The position numbers and the translations under genes were made by a program. From Bradyrhizobium sp. MOS002 (GTDB lineage: Bacteria > Pseudomonadota > Alphaproteobacteria > Rhizobiales > Xanthobacteraceae), in contig NZ_PYFX01000004.1 in NCBI RefSeq assembly GCF_003020115.1, positions 124,001 to 188,000 of the forward strand: a DNA stretch of 64,000 nucleotides, written 5' to 3'. Within the stretch, counting starts at the first letter, position 1; each line of letters opens with the position of its first letter. The notes below the pieces were generated by a model. That model had not been told where the DNA came from and made no database searches. It was given only the letters and a program-made list of their open reading frames with translations. This document shows, piece after piece, positions 62,689 through 64,000 of the stretch.

Positions 62689-63846
62689 ATGACGATCCTC
62701 CACGCAAATCGATTCTCGTCCCTCTTGGGCGAGATCTACGACGCGGCGGTCGATCCTGCGCTGCGCAGCAGGGCGCTGGAACAGATTTCGTATTTCGTCG
62801 GCGGATGTGCCGCGACCATCCTGTCCAGGGACTCAGCCGGGCTCTCGATCGAGATCCATGAGCATTTCGGCACCGAATCCCGCTTCCGCCAGCTTTATCG
62901 CGACCGATATGTGGAGCTCGACCCTCTGCTCGATCGTCATCTCTCGCTCGCGGCGGAACAGACGATCGGCGTCGCCGATATCATGCCTCATGCGGATTTC
63001 CTGGCAACAAGCTTCTATCGCGAGTGGGTGGAACCGCAAGGAGCGATAGACCTTGTAACCGTTGCCCTCGAGAAGTCGGACACACGCACCACGATCCTGC
63101 AGGTGTTGCGCCACAGGTCGCGCGGAATCGTTGACGAGCCGATGCGTGAGCGCATGCGGCTGCTTGCTCCGCACCTCCAGCGCTCCAGGATCATGGGCCG
63201 GCAGATCAGGGCTCGGTCGCATACGGTGGACGACCTTGCCGACGTCCTGGATGGGCTGAGCACGGCGATCTGCCTGCTCGACGCAGATGGCCGCGTCGTG
63301 CATGCCAACGCAGCATCCCGCGAGCTGTTCGCCGATGCCAGCCTGCTCGCAATGGTCGGCGACCGGATCGTAGCCCGCAACACCCAGACCGACAAAATAT
63401 TCCGCGGCCTGTGCGAAATCGATGCAGGCAGCGCAACGCGTTCCGCTGCGCGCCGTCAGATCGAGCTTGCGACATCAGTTGATGGGCAGCACTATCTGCT
63501 CCATGCTTTTCCCCTGAAGCGTGATCGTACTCCATCGCGAGATGCCGCAGCCACGGTGCTCTTCGTTCAGAAGGCATCGGCGGCGACATGGCTCGCAGCC
63601 GATGCGATCGCTGCGGCCTTCAGGCTGACACCGTCCGAACTGCGCGTATTGATGGCCATTATCGAGATCGGCGGCGTTCCCGATATTGCGGCAAAGCTCG
63701 GCATCGCCGAGACGACGGTGAAGACGCATCTCGGCCGCCTGTTCGAGAAGACCGGCGCCGGCAGGCAGGCCGACCTGGTCAAGATCGCCACCGGCTTTGC
63801 CGTTCCATTCGCGCGTCGAACGAACGGTGGTGACGACGCCATGTGA
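62689..63846 (+). CDS. LuxR-type transcriptional regulator with PAS-like domain
   Basis: A 385-residue regulator. The C-terminal LuxR helix-turn-helix reads LTPSELRVLMAIIEIGGVPDIAAKLGIAETTVKTHLGRLFEKTGAGRQADLVKI. A PAS-like segment (LSTAICLLDADGRVVHANAASRELF) lies near residues 190-215, preceded by a larger N-terminal sensor part of unknown ligand. No receiver domain is present, so it is not a classic response regulator. No strong ribosome site precedes the ATG. No target is evident nearby. Confidence 0.87.
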   Translation: MTILHANRFSSLLGEIYDAAVDPALRSRALEQISYFVGGCAATILSRDSAGLSIEIHEHFGTESRFRQLYRDRYVELDPLLDRHLSLAAEQTIGVADIMPHADFLATSFYREWVEPQGAIDLVTVALEKSDTRTTILQVLRHRSRGIVDEPMRERMRLLAPHLQRSRIMGRQIRARSHTVDDLADVLDGLSTAICLLDADGRVVHANAASRELFADASLLAMVGDRIVARNTQTDKIFRGLCEIDAGSATRSAARRQIELATSVDGQHYLLHAFPLKRDRTPSRDAAATVLFVQKASAATWLAADAIAAAFRLTPSELRVLMAIIEIGGVPDIAAKLGIAETTVKTHLGRLFEKTGAGRQADLVKIATGFAVPFARRTNGGDDAM

Positions 63847-64000
63847 TCCATTTCACATGGTTCGCCGCTATCTGCCGCAATCTCAATCCATTGTGATGAG
63901 CCGAGCTCCCGTGTCCTCCGAATGCACGACGCGAGCCATTTGATACTTTCGTATATCGCATTCCAGAAAAAGTGAAGAGCAGCAAGCGCCGCGAAGAGAT

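Overview
The window is high-GC DNA from an alphaproteobacterium of the Bradyrhizobium type. The main evidence is the acpXL-fabZXL-fabF2XL-fabF1XL-lpxXL gene set for very-long-chain fatty acid lipid A, several classes of palindromic intergenic repeats resembling those of rhizobia, paired kup genes, and many solitary solute-binding proteins for scavenging organic compounds. No rRNA, tRNA, CRISPR array, transposase or phage gene was seen, so it reads as ordinary chromosome rich in catabolic operons.

Layout: 0-8 kb holds the 3' end of a MotB-like gene, two tandem potassium transporters (kup), a rhodanese, a class I aminotransferase and a polyamine-type binding protein. 8-12.3 kb (minus strand) is the lipid A very-long-chain acylation cluster. 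12.5-17.7 kb holds a ParB-like protein, an AhpD-like protein, a HerA-like ATPase and unknown proteins. At 18.1 kb there is an extradiol ring-cleavage dioxygenase.

19.1-35 kb is the most striking part. It holds a two-subunit molybdenum hydroxylase with a triheme cytochrome tail (NicAB type), a Cys-cluster protein matching 6-hydroxynicotinate reductase, a UPF0280 protein, an AA_synth/DUF1185 protein, a complete branched-chain-type ABC transporter, a MarR regulator and an enamidase, next to a ferredoxin-NADP reductase. Together these predict uptake of nicotinate, hydroxylation to 6-hydroxynicotinate, reduction to tetrahydro-6-oxonicotinate and hydrolytic ring opening to 2-formylglutarate. This reductive route is best known from anaerobic clostridia. 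Related 18-bp palindromes occur in both divergent promoter regions of the locus (23207-23378 and 34106-34137), suggesting one regulon.

35-46 kb holds a cytochrome P450, a DUF763 protein, an MscS channel and an aromatic ring-fission operon (ligI, galB, ligK, a 4,5-dihydroxyphthalate decarboxylase-like protein and an oxidoreductase) led by a TetR gene and divergent from a tripartite-tricarboxylate binding protein. The promoter of this TetR gene is nearly the same as that of the extradiol dioxygenase 22 kb away (32 of 38 bases), so the two loci are probably co-regulated.

46-53 kb is a GntR-controlled cluster of two amidohydrolases, a SnoaL-like protein and an NMT1-type ABC transporter. It carries five GCATGC sites in its promoter regions, three of them the full TGCATGCA. 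53-64 kb holds an amino-acid-type binding protein, an acyl-CoA dehydrogenase and acyl-CoA ligase pair, a Baeyer-Villiger monooxygenase, a lytic transglycosylase, small unknown proteins including two overlapping micro-ORFs, a MaoC dehydratase and a LuxR-type regulator.

All family calls come from reading the sequence and from memory of the families. No database search was run.
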